From assembly GCA_043767025.1 (NCBI GenBank), contig JAYUHK010000047.1, forward strand, positions 1-17,168: a stretch of DNA of 17,168 nt, written 5' to 3'. Shown here piece by piece: positions 1 through 7,694 of the stretch (position 1 is its first letter; every line of letters begins with the position of its first letter). The stretch comes from JAYUHK01 sp043767025. Lineage in GTDB: Bacteria > Bacteroidota > Bacteroidia > Chitinophagales > Saprospiraceae. A program made the translations under genes and the position numbers. The notes under the pieces are model-generated. The model saw only the letters and a list, made by a program, of their open reading frames with translations. It made no database searches and had not been told where the DNA came from.

Positions 1-1
1 A

Positions 2-157
2 AAAATACTCGTCGGAACCCCGCCAGACTTCAAACAGTTTTCGCTTCGCCAGACGATATTTTTGCAAAAACTTGAATTTCTACAAGGCACGTCTGAAAAT
101 ACACTCATATTGAATAAAATGCTGCCTGAAATTTTACTAAAAAAATATTCTGCGTAA
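2..157 (+). CDS. C-terminal end of an unidentified plus-strand protein (truncated by the window edge)
   Basis: The frame starting at base 2 stays open for 51 codons and ends with TAA at 155-157. The translation begins KILVGTPPDFKQF and ends LPEILLKKYSA. It has the mixed hydrophobic and charged composition of a real protein tail. The frame starting at base 3 is also open, for about 36 codons, but its translation is rich in Arg, Ser, Cys and Tyr and looks less protein-like. If real, this gene converges on the E1 gene with only 9 nt between the two stop codons and no visible terminator hairpin. I do not recognise the family. The call rests only on the open frame and the tight fit to the neighbouring stop. 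Confidence 0.45.
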   Translation, partial: KILVGTPPDFKQFSLRQTIFLQKLEFLQGTSENTLILNKMLPEILLKKYSA

Positions 158-166
158 CATGAGAAA

Positions 167-2236
167 CTAATAAGCCAATAAACTCGCTATCGCTGCCGCT
201 ACTTTTTCGATACTCGGTATCATCGTTTGCTCCAAAATCGTGTTGAGCGGGATAGCGGGTAAGTTTTCTGAACCCAATGTCCGCACCGGCGCGTCCAAAT
301 CAGCGAAACATTCTTCCTGAATCCTTCCCGCAAGGGCTTGCGCAAAGCTGCCATTCATGGACTCCTCCGTGACGACCAAACAGCGTCCGTGTCGGCGGAC
401 TTCCGCAAAAATCAACTCCGTATCCAACGGAAAAAGCGTCCTCAAATCAAGAATACTGACTTGCTCGGGCAGCTCTTTGGCAGCGTTCAAAGTCCAGTGT
501 ACGCCCATGCCATAGGTCACGACCAACGCCGCTTTGCCGCTTGCTACGAGTTGCGGCGCGGCGAGCAGCACCATATTTCCTTTGCCCAACGGCAGGATAT
601 AGTCGGCACTTGGCTCCACGCACCGAGCGGCTTCTGTGCCGCGCACTTTGCTCCAATACAGCCCCTTGTGTTCAAAAATTACAACTGGATTGGGGTCGTA
701 ATAAGCCGCTTTTAGCAATCCTTTGAGGTCGGCACCGTTGCTCGGATAGGCTATTTTGATGCCTCGAATATTCGCCACGATAGCCTCCACGCTCGATGAG
801 TGATACGGTCCGCCGCTCCCATACGCGCCAATCGGAATCCGCAGCACCATACTGACGGGATATTTTCCATTCGTGAGGTAGCAAGAGCGGCTGACTTCGG
901 TGAATAATTGGTTGATGCCGGGAAAAATATAGTCCGCAAACTGGACTTCCACTATCGGTTTCAAGCCTACGGCAGACATTCCGACGGTGCTGCCGACGAT
1001 AAATGCTTCCTGAATCGGTGTGTTGAAAACTCGCGTGTCGCCGAATCGCTGTGCCAAAGTTGCCGCTTCGCGAAATACGCCGCCGAGCCGTCCGCCTACG
1101 TCCTGCCCGTAAAGCAGACATTCGGGGTACAAATCCATCAGTTCTTGCACTGCCAGCAGCGCGCAATCCACCATTACTTTTGGTTCTCGCTCGGCAGGCG
1201 CGCGCTCGCCAGTTTCTTGTGTGATAGGAGTGGGCGCAAAATCATTCGTGAAAAGGTCGGCAGGCGATGGGTCTTCCGCTCGCTGGGCACGCAAAAAATC
1301 AGCCGCCACTATTTGCGTCACGAGGTCTTCCAAGTAGTCCAACTGTTCGTCGTCAAACAATCCTTCGGCAAGTTGGCGGCGCAAAATCGGGTAGGGGTCG
1401 CGGGTTTGGTGTTCCTCCAAGTCATCTCGATACCATTCTTTTCTGACTCCCGACGTGTGGTGATTGAGGAGCGGTACTTTGGCATGGACCAAAAACGGTC
1501 GTCGCTCGGTGCGCATTTTTTCGATAATTTCGAGCAACTCGAGGTAGCAGGAAACAAAGTCGTTGCCGTCCAAAGTCCTGACTTCCAAGCCTTTGAAGCC
1601 ACGCCCGTAGTGAGTGGCATCGTTGGCACGGATTTCGTCCGCCGATGCCGAAATATCCCAGCCATTGTCTTGCACCAAATAAAGAATTGGCAGTTTTTTA
1701 AGCACCGCCATTTGGAAGGCTTCTGCGACTTCGCCCTCCGTAATGCTGGCATCGCCGAGCGAGCAGACGACAATCGGGGCGGCTTGCGTAGGGTCGGACA
1801 AACCCATTTTTTCTTTGTACCAGAATCCCATCGCTGCGCCAGTAGCGGGTATTGCCTGCATTCCCGTAGCGGAGGATTGGTGCGGAATCTTGGGTTTGTC
1901 GTCGTCGCGCAGACTTGGGTGACAGTAGTACGTCCGTCCCGCCGAAAACGGGTCGTCGCGTTTGGCGAGCAGTTGCAGCATCAGGTCGTAGGGTTGTATG
2001 CCGATGGCGAGCAGCATTGCGTCGTCGCGATAGTAGGGGAATAAAAAATCTTGTGGGAGCAGTTGCAAGCCGAGTGCTATCTGGATAGCTTCGTGTCCGC
2101 GCGAGGTAGCGTGGACGTATTTTGAAACGAGTTTAAAATTTTCTTCGTAGAGTTCCGTCAGAGCTTTGGCAGTTGCGAGATGTCGGAAAGCCAACAGGAG
2201 TGTGTCTTTGGGGATAAAAACGGGTGTAGTAGTCAT
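167..2236 (-). CDS. Fused alpha/beta E1 subunit of a 2-oxoacid dehydrogenase (branched-chain 2-oxoisovalerate or pyruvate type)
   Basis: This is a 689-residue thiamine-diphosphate-dependent E1 component. It decarboxylates a 2-oxoacid and passes the acyl group to the lipoyl domain of an E2 partner in the cytoplasm. The N-terminal half is the alpha subunit. It carries the TPP/Mg motif, with GD at about residues 161-162 and the paired Asn in QDNGWDIS at about 191, plus the HTSGVRKEWYRDD active-site loop. From about residue 350 the chain continues as the transketolase-like beta subunit, with LYGQDVG, NTPIQEAFIVG and a PVRTLGSENLPAIP ending. Such fusions are common in Bacteroidota and usually annotated as 2-oxoisovalerate dehydrogenase; the substrate cannot be read from sequence. 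I chose ATG 2236 over 2293 because the extra 19 residues are low-complexity and nearly abut the waaA stop. It is the third gene of a probable operon, with no E2 or E3 gene in view. The gene looks clearly GC-richer than waaA. Confidence 0.9.
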   Translation of the reverse strand: MTTTPVFIPKDTLLLAFRHLATAKALTELYEENFKLVSKYVHATSRGHEAIQIALGLQLLPQDFLFPYYRDDAMLLAIGIQPYDLMLQLLAKRDDPFSAGRTYYCHPSLRDDDKPKIPHQSSATGMQAIPATGAAMGFWYKEKMGLSDPTQAAPIVVCSLGDASITEGEVAEAFQMAVLKKLPILYLVQDNGWDISASADEIRANDATHYGRGFKGLEVRTLDGNDFVSCYLELLEIIEKMRTERRPFLVHAKVPLLNHHTSGVRKEWYRDDLEEHQTRDPYPILRRQLAEGLFDDEQLDYLEDLVTQIVAADFLRAQRAEDPSPADLFTNDFAPTPITQETGERAPAEREPKVMVDCALLAVQELMDLYPECLLYGQDVGGRLGGVFREAATLAQRFGDTRVFNTPIQEAFIVGSTVGMSAVGLKPIVEVQFADYIFPGINQLFTEVSRSCYLTNGKYPVSMVLRIPIGAYGSGGPYHSSSVEAIVANIRGIKIAYPSNGADLKGLLKAAYYDPNPVVIFEHKGLYWSKVRGTEAARCVEPSADYILPLGKGNMVLLAAPQLVASGKAALVVTYGMGVHWTLNAAKELPEQVSILDLRTLFPLDTELIFAEVRRHGRCLVVTEESMNGSFAQALAGRIQEECFADLDAPVRTLGSENLPAIPLNTILEQTMIPSIEKVAAAIASLLAY

Positions 2237-2304
2237 CGTTGTAGTGCCGTGTTTTGTTGCTGCGAAGATATAAAAAAGAATACAAAATATCAAATGTCGA
2301 ATGT

Positions 2305-3549
2305 TTATAAATCGCCAGATGTTTGGAGGTAAGCGATGATTTTTTCGGTTGCGCCGCTATTTTTTTGTAGATATTGAAAGGCTGCGGCGGCAGAGATTTG
2401 GTACTGTTTGGTATCTTGGAGGAGGTCGAAAGCGGCTTGAAGTTCCGAAATATTTTGAATAGAAAAAGCGGCTTGATGCTCGACAGCCCAATTCGCTTCT
2501 TCAAATTTTTGGTATTTTGTACCAAAAATGACAGGCAATTTGAAAGACATTGGCTCTAACGTGTTGTGAATACCTGCGCCAAATCCGCCTCCGATGTAGG
2601 CGACGGTAGCGTATTGGTACAAGCTGGCGAGCATTCCGATATTATCGATGAGAAGAATTTGTGGGTCGGAGATATTATTTTCGGTGGCTTCAGAGTATTT
2701 TAAATAGTTGTTTTTCAGATGTTTACAAATATTTTGGAGGTGTTTTTCGTCTATTTCGTGCGGTGCAATGATGACTTTCCAGCCTTGCGGAATGATGTGT
2801 TGGAAGAATGGAAGGAGTATTTGTTCGTCGGCTTGCCAAGTGCTGCCTGCGATAAATATTTTATTATTTTTTGAAAAACTGTCAATCAGTGACAATTTTT
2901 GGACGTTTTCTGCCAAATCCAACACTCTATCTACTCTCGTGTCGCCCGTCAAAGTTATATTTTGGATAATATTATTTTTTTGTAAAATATCCAAAGAAGA
3001 TTTATTCTGGACAAAAATCTGCTGGTAATCTTTTAGAATTTCCAAAAATAATTTTCCGTACCATCGAAAAAATATTTGCTTCGGGCGAAATATCGCAGAC
3101 ACAAGGTAGGTGTTTATTTTTCTCGACTCCAGCGTTCTCAAAAAGTGCAGCCAAAACTCATATTTCACAAAAATAGCGGCGTGTGGTTGCGTGATTTCCA
3201 AAAATTTTTCTGCATTTCTTTTGGTGTCCAAAGGCAGATAGCAAACGTGGCGCGCAAGCGGATAGTTTTTGCGGATTTCGTAGCCCGACGGCGAATAAAA
3301 CGTCAATAAAATCTCTACGTTGGGATTTTTTTGGTGCAAAACTTCCAATATCGGTCGCCCTTGTTCGAACTCTCCGAGCGAGGCGCAGTGCATCCAGAGG
3401 ACGGGTTTTTGAAATTTTATTTTCGAGAGTTCGGCTTCCCAGTTGGCTCTGCCCGCCAGCCAAAGCTGCGCTTTTTTATTGCCCAACTGTGACATAGTTC
3501 TGACACAAAAAGCGTAAAAATAAATTGAAATATCGTATAAAAAAAGCAT
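2305..3549 (-). CDS. waaA: 3-deoxy-D-manno-octulosonic acid (Kdo) transferase
   Basis: This 414-residue GT-B glycosyltransferase transfers Kdo from CMP-Kdo onto lipid A precursor at the cytoplasmic face of the inner membrane. The first 17 residues are hydrophobic and aromatic, matching the family's membrane anchor, so the ORF's first ATG is the right start. Family landmarks are in order: HCASLGEFEQG at about 54-64 (Glu60 is the likely catalytic base), TFYSPSGYE near 83-91, KYEFW near 129-133, GDTRVDRV at 202-209, GSTW..DE at 235-242, PHE at 263-265, and a glycine-rich GGGFGAGIHNTLEP at 320-333 that helps bind CMP-Kdo. The length is normal. It follows the DUF4153-like gene by 51 nt and precedes the E1 gene by 68 nt, all on the minus strand. 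It implies an outer membrane with Kdo-containing lipopolysaccharide. Confidence 0.95.
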   Translation of the reverse strand: MLFLYDISIYFYAFCVRTMSQLGNKKAQLWLAGRANWEAELSKIKFQKPVLWMHCASLGEFEQGRPILEVLHQKNPNVEILLTFYSPSGYEIRKNYPLARHVCYLPLDTKRNAEKFLEITQPHAAIFVKYEFWLHFLRTLESRKINTYLVSAIFRPKQIFFRWYGKLFLEILKDYQQIFVQNKSSLDILQKNNIIQNITLTGDTRVDRVLDLAENVQKLSLIDSFSKNNKIFIAGSTWQADEQILLPFFQHIIPQGWKVIIAPHEIDEKHLQNICKHLKNNYLKYSEATENNISDPQILLIDNIGMLASLYQYATVAYIGGGFGAGIHNTLEPMSFKLPVIFGTKYQKFEEANWAVEHQAAFSIQNISELQAAFDLLQDTKQYQISAAAAFQYLQKNSGATEKIIAYLQTSGDL

Positions 3550-3600
3550 AAATTAACGCAGTAAATTCTTTATTGAAAGTCGGTGAAAGAGCTATTTGTT

Positions 3601-5469
3601 TTATTTGTTTATGTCTTTCAGCAACAGTTGAAACTCCGCATATTGGACTTTTCCGACTTCTGATTTTCTATTCAGAAATTGAATATGTACCTGTTTGAAT
3701 AGAATTTTAATCTTCAAATCGGGGTGCAAAATTATTGCCGTCATGTTTTCGGCAGGCATTGCGCTCGATAGTTCTTGCGTAGGTTTCAACTGCGAATTAT
3801 AGAAAGTCTGCATATCCAATTCTGCTTTTTTACCTTCGAGCGAAAAAGACAGTTTATTGTCACACAATTTGATAAATAATTTTTTTTCTTGAAACAAAAA
3901 ACTCTGCCCCAAGCCTTCTGGAAGTATGGACTGACAGGACAAAGTCGGCAAGATAAAATCGTAACTTGATGTTTCGATAAGTGGGTTGGGCGATTCGTTC
4001 AGATTGAAAGTATAGCCATATTCATTGGACACGAGGAGCGTATCGTTTTCATCGTAACTGGGATTTTGCCTGTAAGTATAAGGTACTCGGACTCGTTCTA
4101 ACAGTTTAGTTTCTTTTTCTTTCTCACTCAAAGTAAAGAACAAACTATCTTTTTGCGGCGAAATTTCAAACACGTCGTAGAGTTTTCTTAACTCATTCCT
4201 ACTGGCAAAAAATTCAAGAATAGACGTTATTTGCACGGCAGTTTTTCGCTTCAAGTTTGGATTTTCTACTCTTACAGAGTCCAATATTACTTTTATTTGG
4301 TTGTCACTGAATAGCTTTATTAGACGATTTTTTTGGCTTGCCGCCGAAACCGAACTTGCTCCCAAAAACCCTAAGCTCGACAGCAAAGCGACTGCGCACA
4401 AACTAATAGGAATTACCGAAATATTATCGCGTTTGGAAAAGATGAAATAAAGTGCAATGCCGAGCAGCCAAATAGCTAAAAGCACAACAAAATAGCGGTT
4501 TTCTGTGACTCCGTACGCTCTGATACGATAGCCGACGGCTGCGAAAAGTAACCCTACCAATGGTATAATAATGACATAAAACCAACGGTTGAACTGCTGA
4601 ATCCAGCCGTTTTCGCTGCTGTTTTTGAACGGATAAAGGAGCAGAAATGACAACATTCCGGCTACCGAAAATCCCAACACCATGTAAGAAACCCAGCCTA
4701 CGGGCAGCGACCATGTGGCGATAATTTTGAAACCGTAAGCGTACAAAATGAATAAATAAATGATGACCAACGGCAACAGAACGTATTGCGAAAAGACTTT
4801 TAAGCCTTTTGGGTAGCTGTCTTGGCTATCAAAATCCCCGATGTCGGCGGGTATTTTGGACAGAAAAAACCACGTGTTGAATACGCCTTGCAACAACCAA
4901 AAAAGAGACCAATAACTTTGCCATGCAATTTCGACTTTAAATAAAAAATTGAGCGAAACCAATGCCAATACCAAGCCAGTGTAAAGGACATAGGAATACA
5001 GCAAAGTAGTCAAAATTGTGACAAAAAAATGTTCGTTGTAGTGCCAAAATCCGTTGAGGTTCATCTTGCCCAAAAAGGGCGCAAACGACACCAACAAATG
5101 AGAAGCCAGCGCAACCATCGTAAGTTGAATCACCCAATACATCGAAAAATAGCCAGAAGATGAAGGAAGTGTGAAAAAATAAACACTCAAAATAAGCACA
5201 CCAATCAACTGTGCCTGCCAACTTTTGATAGCAATAATGCGCCGCTCAGCCACCAAAGCCAGCGAAAGAAGGAGCGAAATCCCAAGTCCAGCAAGAAGAC
5301 CAGCCTTGATAATCAGGAAGTTAGGTTCGTAATACACTCCGTTTATGGCTCTATCGACGGTGGTAGCGTAGATGGCGGCGGCGGTCGCCACGACAGCCGA
5401 AAGGAGGACAAAAGGAAAGCGTCGCAGCGTCGCGCTCGCCGTATCGGACAGTTGGGTCAAAAACTTCAT
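3601..5469 (-). CDS. DUF4153-family multi-pass inner-membrane protein
   Basis: This is a 622-residue protein with about 10-12 hydrophobic segments in residues 19-370, followed by a mostly soluble C-terminal region of about 250 residues. Residues 314-328 read YRIRAYGVTENRYFV, the signature I associate with the DUF4153 family of Bacteroidota and related bacteria. The C-terminal region contains short blocks such as ENDTLLVSNEYGY and resembles a periplasmic beta-rich domain. The biochemical role of the family is unknown to me. It is probably the first gene of an operon with waaA and the E1 gene. The waaA neighbour hints at an envelope role, but that is weak evidence. The start at 5469 gives MKFLTQLSDTASATLRRFP just before the first membrane segment, and no nearer alternative is attractive. 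The 100-nt leader contains two copies of AGTTTTTAGT (about 5474-5496) of unknown meaning. Confidence 0.85.
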   Translation of the reverse strand: MKFLTQLSDTASATLRRFPFVLLSAVVATAAAIYATTVDRAINGVYYEPNFLIIKAGLLAGLGISLLLSLALVAERRIIAIKSWQAQLIGVLILSVYFFTLPSSSGYFSMYWVIQLTMVALASHLLVSFAPFLGKMNLNGFWHYNEHFFVTILTTLLYSYVLYTGLVLALVSLNFLFKVEIAWQSYWSLFWLLQGVFNTWFFLSKIPADIGDFDSQDSYPKGLKVFSQYVLLPLVIIYLFILYAYGFKIIATWSLPVGWVSYMVLGFSVAGMLSFLLLYPFKNSSENGWIQQFNRWFYVIIIPLVGLLFAAVGYRIRAYGVTENRYFVVLLAIWLLGIALYFIFSKRDNISVIPISLCAVALLSSLGFLGASSVSAASQKNRLIKLFSDNQIKVILDSVRVENPNLKRKTAVQITSILEFFASRNELRKLYDVFEISPQKDSLFFTLSEKEKETKLLERVRVPYTYRQNPSYDENDTLLVSNEYGYTFNLNESPNPLIETSSYDFILPTLSCQSILPEGLGQSFLFQEKKLFIKLCDNKLSFSLEGKKAELDMQTFYNSQLKPTQELSSAMPAENMTAIILHPDLKIKILFKQVHIQFLNRKSEVGKVQYAEFQLLLKDINK

Positions 5470-5575
5470 AGGTAGTTTTTAGTGAGTAGTTTTTAGTCGC
5501 ACGGAAATTTATAATCAGTGGGTTGTAATATTATGAAGTCACAAATAACTCTGTAAAGCTACAAATTTTAGCTAC

Positions 5576-5617
5576 AAAAAAAAAGTGGAAGCCATTTTTC
5601 GATGGTTTCCACTTTTT
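5576..5617 (-). terminator. Bidirectional-looking intrinsic terminator between the exported-protein gene and the DUF4153-like gene
   Basis: An 11-bp stem pairs 5585-5595 (GTGGAAGCCAT) with 5602-5612 (ATGGTTTCCAC), with one G-T wobble and a 6-nt loop. Nine A residues flank the left arm and five T residues follow the right arm. Read on the minus strand it is a stem followed by T9, beginning 18 nt after the stop codon of the 5635-6387 gene. That is textbook rho-independent geometry. It implies that the DUF4153-waaA-E1 run starts from its own promoter. Confidence 0.9.
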
Positions 5618-5634
5618 CTGTCTGTGCGACTGAT

Positions 5635-6387
5635 TTATTTCACAATCGGCGCAGCGGGGTCTGCTTTGAGCGTGATTTTTTGCTCTACGGGGTTATTTGG
5701 CGTGTCGAGCGGCTTTCCTTTTTCGTTGAGCAGCGTGAGTGTGATGGTGCTTTCGCCCATCGGCAAGCCTTCCATATAGTAGGTCTGCCATTTATCAATC
5801 ATAATTTCTTGCCCGTTGATGTCCGCTTTTACACGGAAACCTTTTTTAGAAAGTTTACAATTCACCAAATAAAAATCGAGCATTACTTTCTTGGTATCTT
5901 CGCCGACATACGTTCCTTTCGGGCGGCTAAAAAATATCATCGGGTTCTTAATCGGCTCATCGCGCTTGAAGTTATTGTCTTTTGCCTTGACGTGCATCGC
6001 TTTGTATGCCGACTTTGTCTTGATGCTTTCGTGATAAGAGCGGGACAAAAAAGTGAGGATATAGTGTTCGCCATCCTCGATGTCCAAGTCAAATTCGGGT
6101 TTGTACTTTGCCACATACGGCGTATTGTCCACAATCAAGTGAATATGTTGCCCTTCTTTGGAGTTGGCGCACATTTTGGAAGCTGCATCGGGTGTCTGCA
6201 CACCGAGCTTGTAGGTATCGCCCCCGATTTTGTAGGCGAACTTTCCGTCTTTGAACACAACGGATTGGATTTTAGCATCTTCAAACTGGTGAGAATCTGC
6301 GAAAGGGGTGAGCGTTACTTTCTGCGACCACATCGGATTGGTAGTCCAGAGAGCGAGTGCGACAACGGAAAAAAGTATTTTTTTCAT
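5635..6387 (-). CDS. Exported protein of a Bacteroidota family sometimes labelled phosphopeptide-binding protein
   Basis: This is a 250-residue protein with a type I signal peptide: two Lys, a hydrophobic stretch, and probable cleavage after WSQ at about residue 22. No lipobox Cys is present. The mature part contains HIHLIVDNTPYVAKYKP (81-97), LTFLSRSYHESIK (111-123) and MIFFSRPKGTY (150-160). A late WQTYYMEGLPMGE (200-212) is followed by a beta-strand-like ending. I recall these blocks from secreted Bacteroidota proteins that automatic pipelines call phosphopeptide-binding; no experiment that I know supports that name. The alternating strands suggest an all-beta, Ig-like periplasmic or outer-membrane-associated domain. 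It stands alone, with a strong terminator 18 nt downstream and a 440-nt gap upstream, so it is probably monocistronic. I am sure of export and family and not of function. Confidence 0.75.
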   Translation of the reverse strand: MKKILFSVVALALWTTNPMWSQKVTLTPFADSHQFEDAKIQSVVFKDGKFAYKIGGDTYKLGVQTPDAASKMCANSKEGQHIHLIVDNTPYVAKYKPEFDLDIEDGEHYILTFLSRSYHESIKTKSAYKAMHVKAKDNNFKRDEPIKNPMIFFSRPKGTYVGEDTKKVMLDFYLVNCKLSKKGFRVKADINGQEIMIDKWQTYYMEGLPMGESTITLTLLNEKGKPLDTPNNPVEQKITLKADPAAPIVK

Positions 6388-6829
6388 TGTAAATATTTTA
6401 ATTTGAGAAAAAAATTAAGAAATGTATAAAAACGAGTAATTTATTTTGGATAAGTTCTTACACTTAAATAGGTGACATTTAATATTCGACATAATTCGTT
6501 GATTTTCAATAGTTTATGATGACTCAAAATTAAAAACTAAAAACTTATAACTACTTACATTCCTAATCTAATATTCAGCTATTTCGTCAAAAAAGTATTT
6601 TCTATCGAAAACTAAAATTTCGATACTTTTTGGCAAAGGACATTTTTATCACAACATACTGACTATTAGTAGTTGTAAAAAATTATAACAAAATATATTT
6701 GCTGCATAATTTGCTGACTTTCAGTAAGATAAGCCGAAGCTACCGACACCTTTAAGGTGTCGGTAGCTTGTGACCAACAAGTTACATATTTATTTTAGAT
6801 ACATTCTTTATCCGAAAGAACCGCAACAT
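6388..6829. other. AT-rich intergenic stretch of about 440 nt
   Basis: I see no credible gene here on either strand. It must hold the promoter for the minus-strand exported-protein gene that starts at 6387, but I found no clear TAnnTTTG box. A TTAAAAACTAAAAACTT motif at about 6529-6545 resembles, in inverse orientation, the AGTTTTTAGT repeats near 5474-5496. The only strong structure is the perfect palindrome at 6737-6769, listed separately. Confidence 0.6.
6737..6769. repeat. Perfect 33-nt palindrome (16-bp arms around one central base)
   Basis: The left arm AAGCTACCGACACCTT is matched exactly by its reverse complement after a single central T. As RNA it would form a stem of about 14 bp closed by a TTTAA loop. 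It starts 61 nt past the stop of the glycosyltransferase-like gene (minus strand), so it could help end that transcript. However, neither side has a T run, unlike the three clear terminators in this window. It is GC-rich inside AT-rich DNA. Candidate roles are a REP-like extragenic palindrome, an mRNA 3'-end stabiliser or a protein-binding site; the sequence alone does not decide. Confidence 0.85.
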
Positions 6830-7357
6830 TTATTTAGTTTGCTGCTTGGTAAGCGTTGCGTGCTTCGACAACGCGCCTCTGCGGAGCATTTTTCTTGCTT
6901 CGGGGTCAAAATAAATGATTTCGAGTGCATTCGCCAACGAATTAACGTTTGCCTCGTAATCTCTGTATTTTACCATTACTGCGCAAGAATTGTCCAAAAT
7001 TTCGCGGCGTGCAGGCGTGATAAACGTGAGAACTGGCAGCCCGTGACCGAGTCCGTCTATTATAAACGAGTCGTCCTCGCCCGTAGCAGCTTCGACCAGC
7101 ACGGTCGCTGCGCCGTAGCCTTTCGTACTGGCATCGGCTGCCGAAACGAACTCTACGGTATGTCCGATTTCAAAATTTTTAGCTAAAGCGGTTACTTTTT
7201 CGGTATTGGACTTGTCGGCACCAACTATCAAAAACTTAAGTTTTTGCTGGTTTTTGTTGGTCAACCCGTGATAGAAAGAGGCAAAGACATCTATTACCAT
7301 TTCGAGAGATTTCTCGACTGGGTTAGATGCTTGCACCATCGATAAGAAAGGTGTCAT
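6830..7357 (-). CDS. Stand-alone glycosyltransferase-like domain (C-terminal half of a GT-B/GT4 fold)
   Basis: This 175-residue soluble protein resembles only the nucleotide-sugar-binding half of a GT4 enzyme. An opening helix VEKSLEMVIDVFASFY is followed by LKFLIVGADKS (40-50), then a helix and the strand HTVEFVSA (66-73). Then comes DGLGHGLPVLTF (101-112), which matches the EAMAHGLPVI region of GT4 proteins, and finally DPEARKMLRRGAL (151-163). The acceptor-binding N-terminal domain is missing. The usual E-x7-E motif is not clear. Nothing upstream of 7357 encodes the missing half, which suggests either a decayed remnant or a real single-domain protein. Codon usage looks intact, with no internal stops, favouring a functional gene. 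The ATG at 7357 is used because the upstream sequence is AT-rich non-coding DNA. Confidence 0.6.
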   Translation of the reverse strand: MTPFLSMVQASNPVEKSLEMVIDVFASFYHGLTNKNQQKLKFLIVGADKSNTEKVTALAKNFEIGHTVEFVSAADASTKGYGAATVLVEAATGEDDSFIIDGLGHGLPVLTFITPARREILDNSCAVMVKYRDYEANVNSLANALEIIYFDPEARKMLRRGALSKHATLTKQQTK

Positions 7358-7694
7358 CTGTACAATTTTTTATGTTAATATAGTTTGGCTTACACAAGAT
7401 AGCAAATTTGTTTCGAGCTTCAGCCAAAAAGTAAATTATTTATCTATACCGCAAATTTATATAGTTTTTTTGATAAAACATATTTTATTTGTGACTGTTT
7501 TTTTGGAAATGTGACATAGTAAAAATACATCATATTACGATTTAAAATATTTGAAATGAAAAAAAAAAAATACTTTTCATACCTAAAAATACAATAAAAT
7601 ATCAGCGCAATTTGAGCTTTTTTTGAGAACTAAAAAACAGTTTTTATGCTATTTTTATCAGCTCGCGGAGTCCTTCAAAATTACATAAAATAGG
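7358..7694. other. Very AT-rich intergenic gap of about 340 nt
   Basis: It contains a candidate minus-strand -7 box at 7452-7459 and a run of twelve A residues at 7559-7570. An ATG just before the A run opens a 13-codon plus-strand frame starting MKKKK that ends at TAA; I do not consider it a gene. No terminator hairpin follows aroK (minus strand, stop at 7695) that I can recognise. Confidence 0.6.
7452..7459 (-). promoter_or_regulatory. Candidate Bacteroidota -7 box (TAAATTTG) for the glycosyltransferase-like gene
   Basis: On the minus strand the octamer is TAAATTTG, a full match to the Bacteroidota -7 consensus TAnnTTTG. It lies about 95 nt upstream of the ATG at 7357. I could not find a convincing -33 TTTG at the expected distance, so this is only a candidate in an AT-rich region where chance matches are common. 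Confidence 0.35.

Noticed and set aside
908..2044. 378-codon plus-strand open frame antisense to the E1 gene
   Set aside because: It lies wholly inside a gene with clear E1 motifs. Its translation is rich in Arg, His, Val and Phe with no recognisable motif, and the GC-rich codon usage of the E1 gene explains the absence of stops.
2237..2293. Upstream ATG adding 19 residues to the E1 protein
   Set aside because: The added residues are low-complexity (MIFCILFYIF...), are not expected in a cytoplasmic E1, and start 12 nt from the waaA stop codon. ATG 2236 begins a normal E1 N-terminus.
5474..5496. Repeated AGTTTTTAGT units as a regulator-binding site
   Set aside because: Similar T/A-rich strings occur elsewhere (for example 6529-6545). 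They are too simple to separate from background in DNA of this composition.
7556..7597. Thirteen-codon frame with a twelve-A run, considered as a phase-variable gene start
   Set aside because: It stops after 13 codons in all plausible slippage contexts I checked by eye, with no long frame behind it. A runs are common in such AT-rich gaps.
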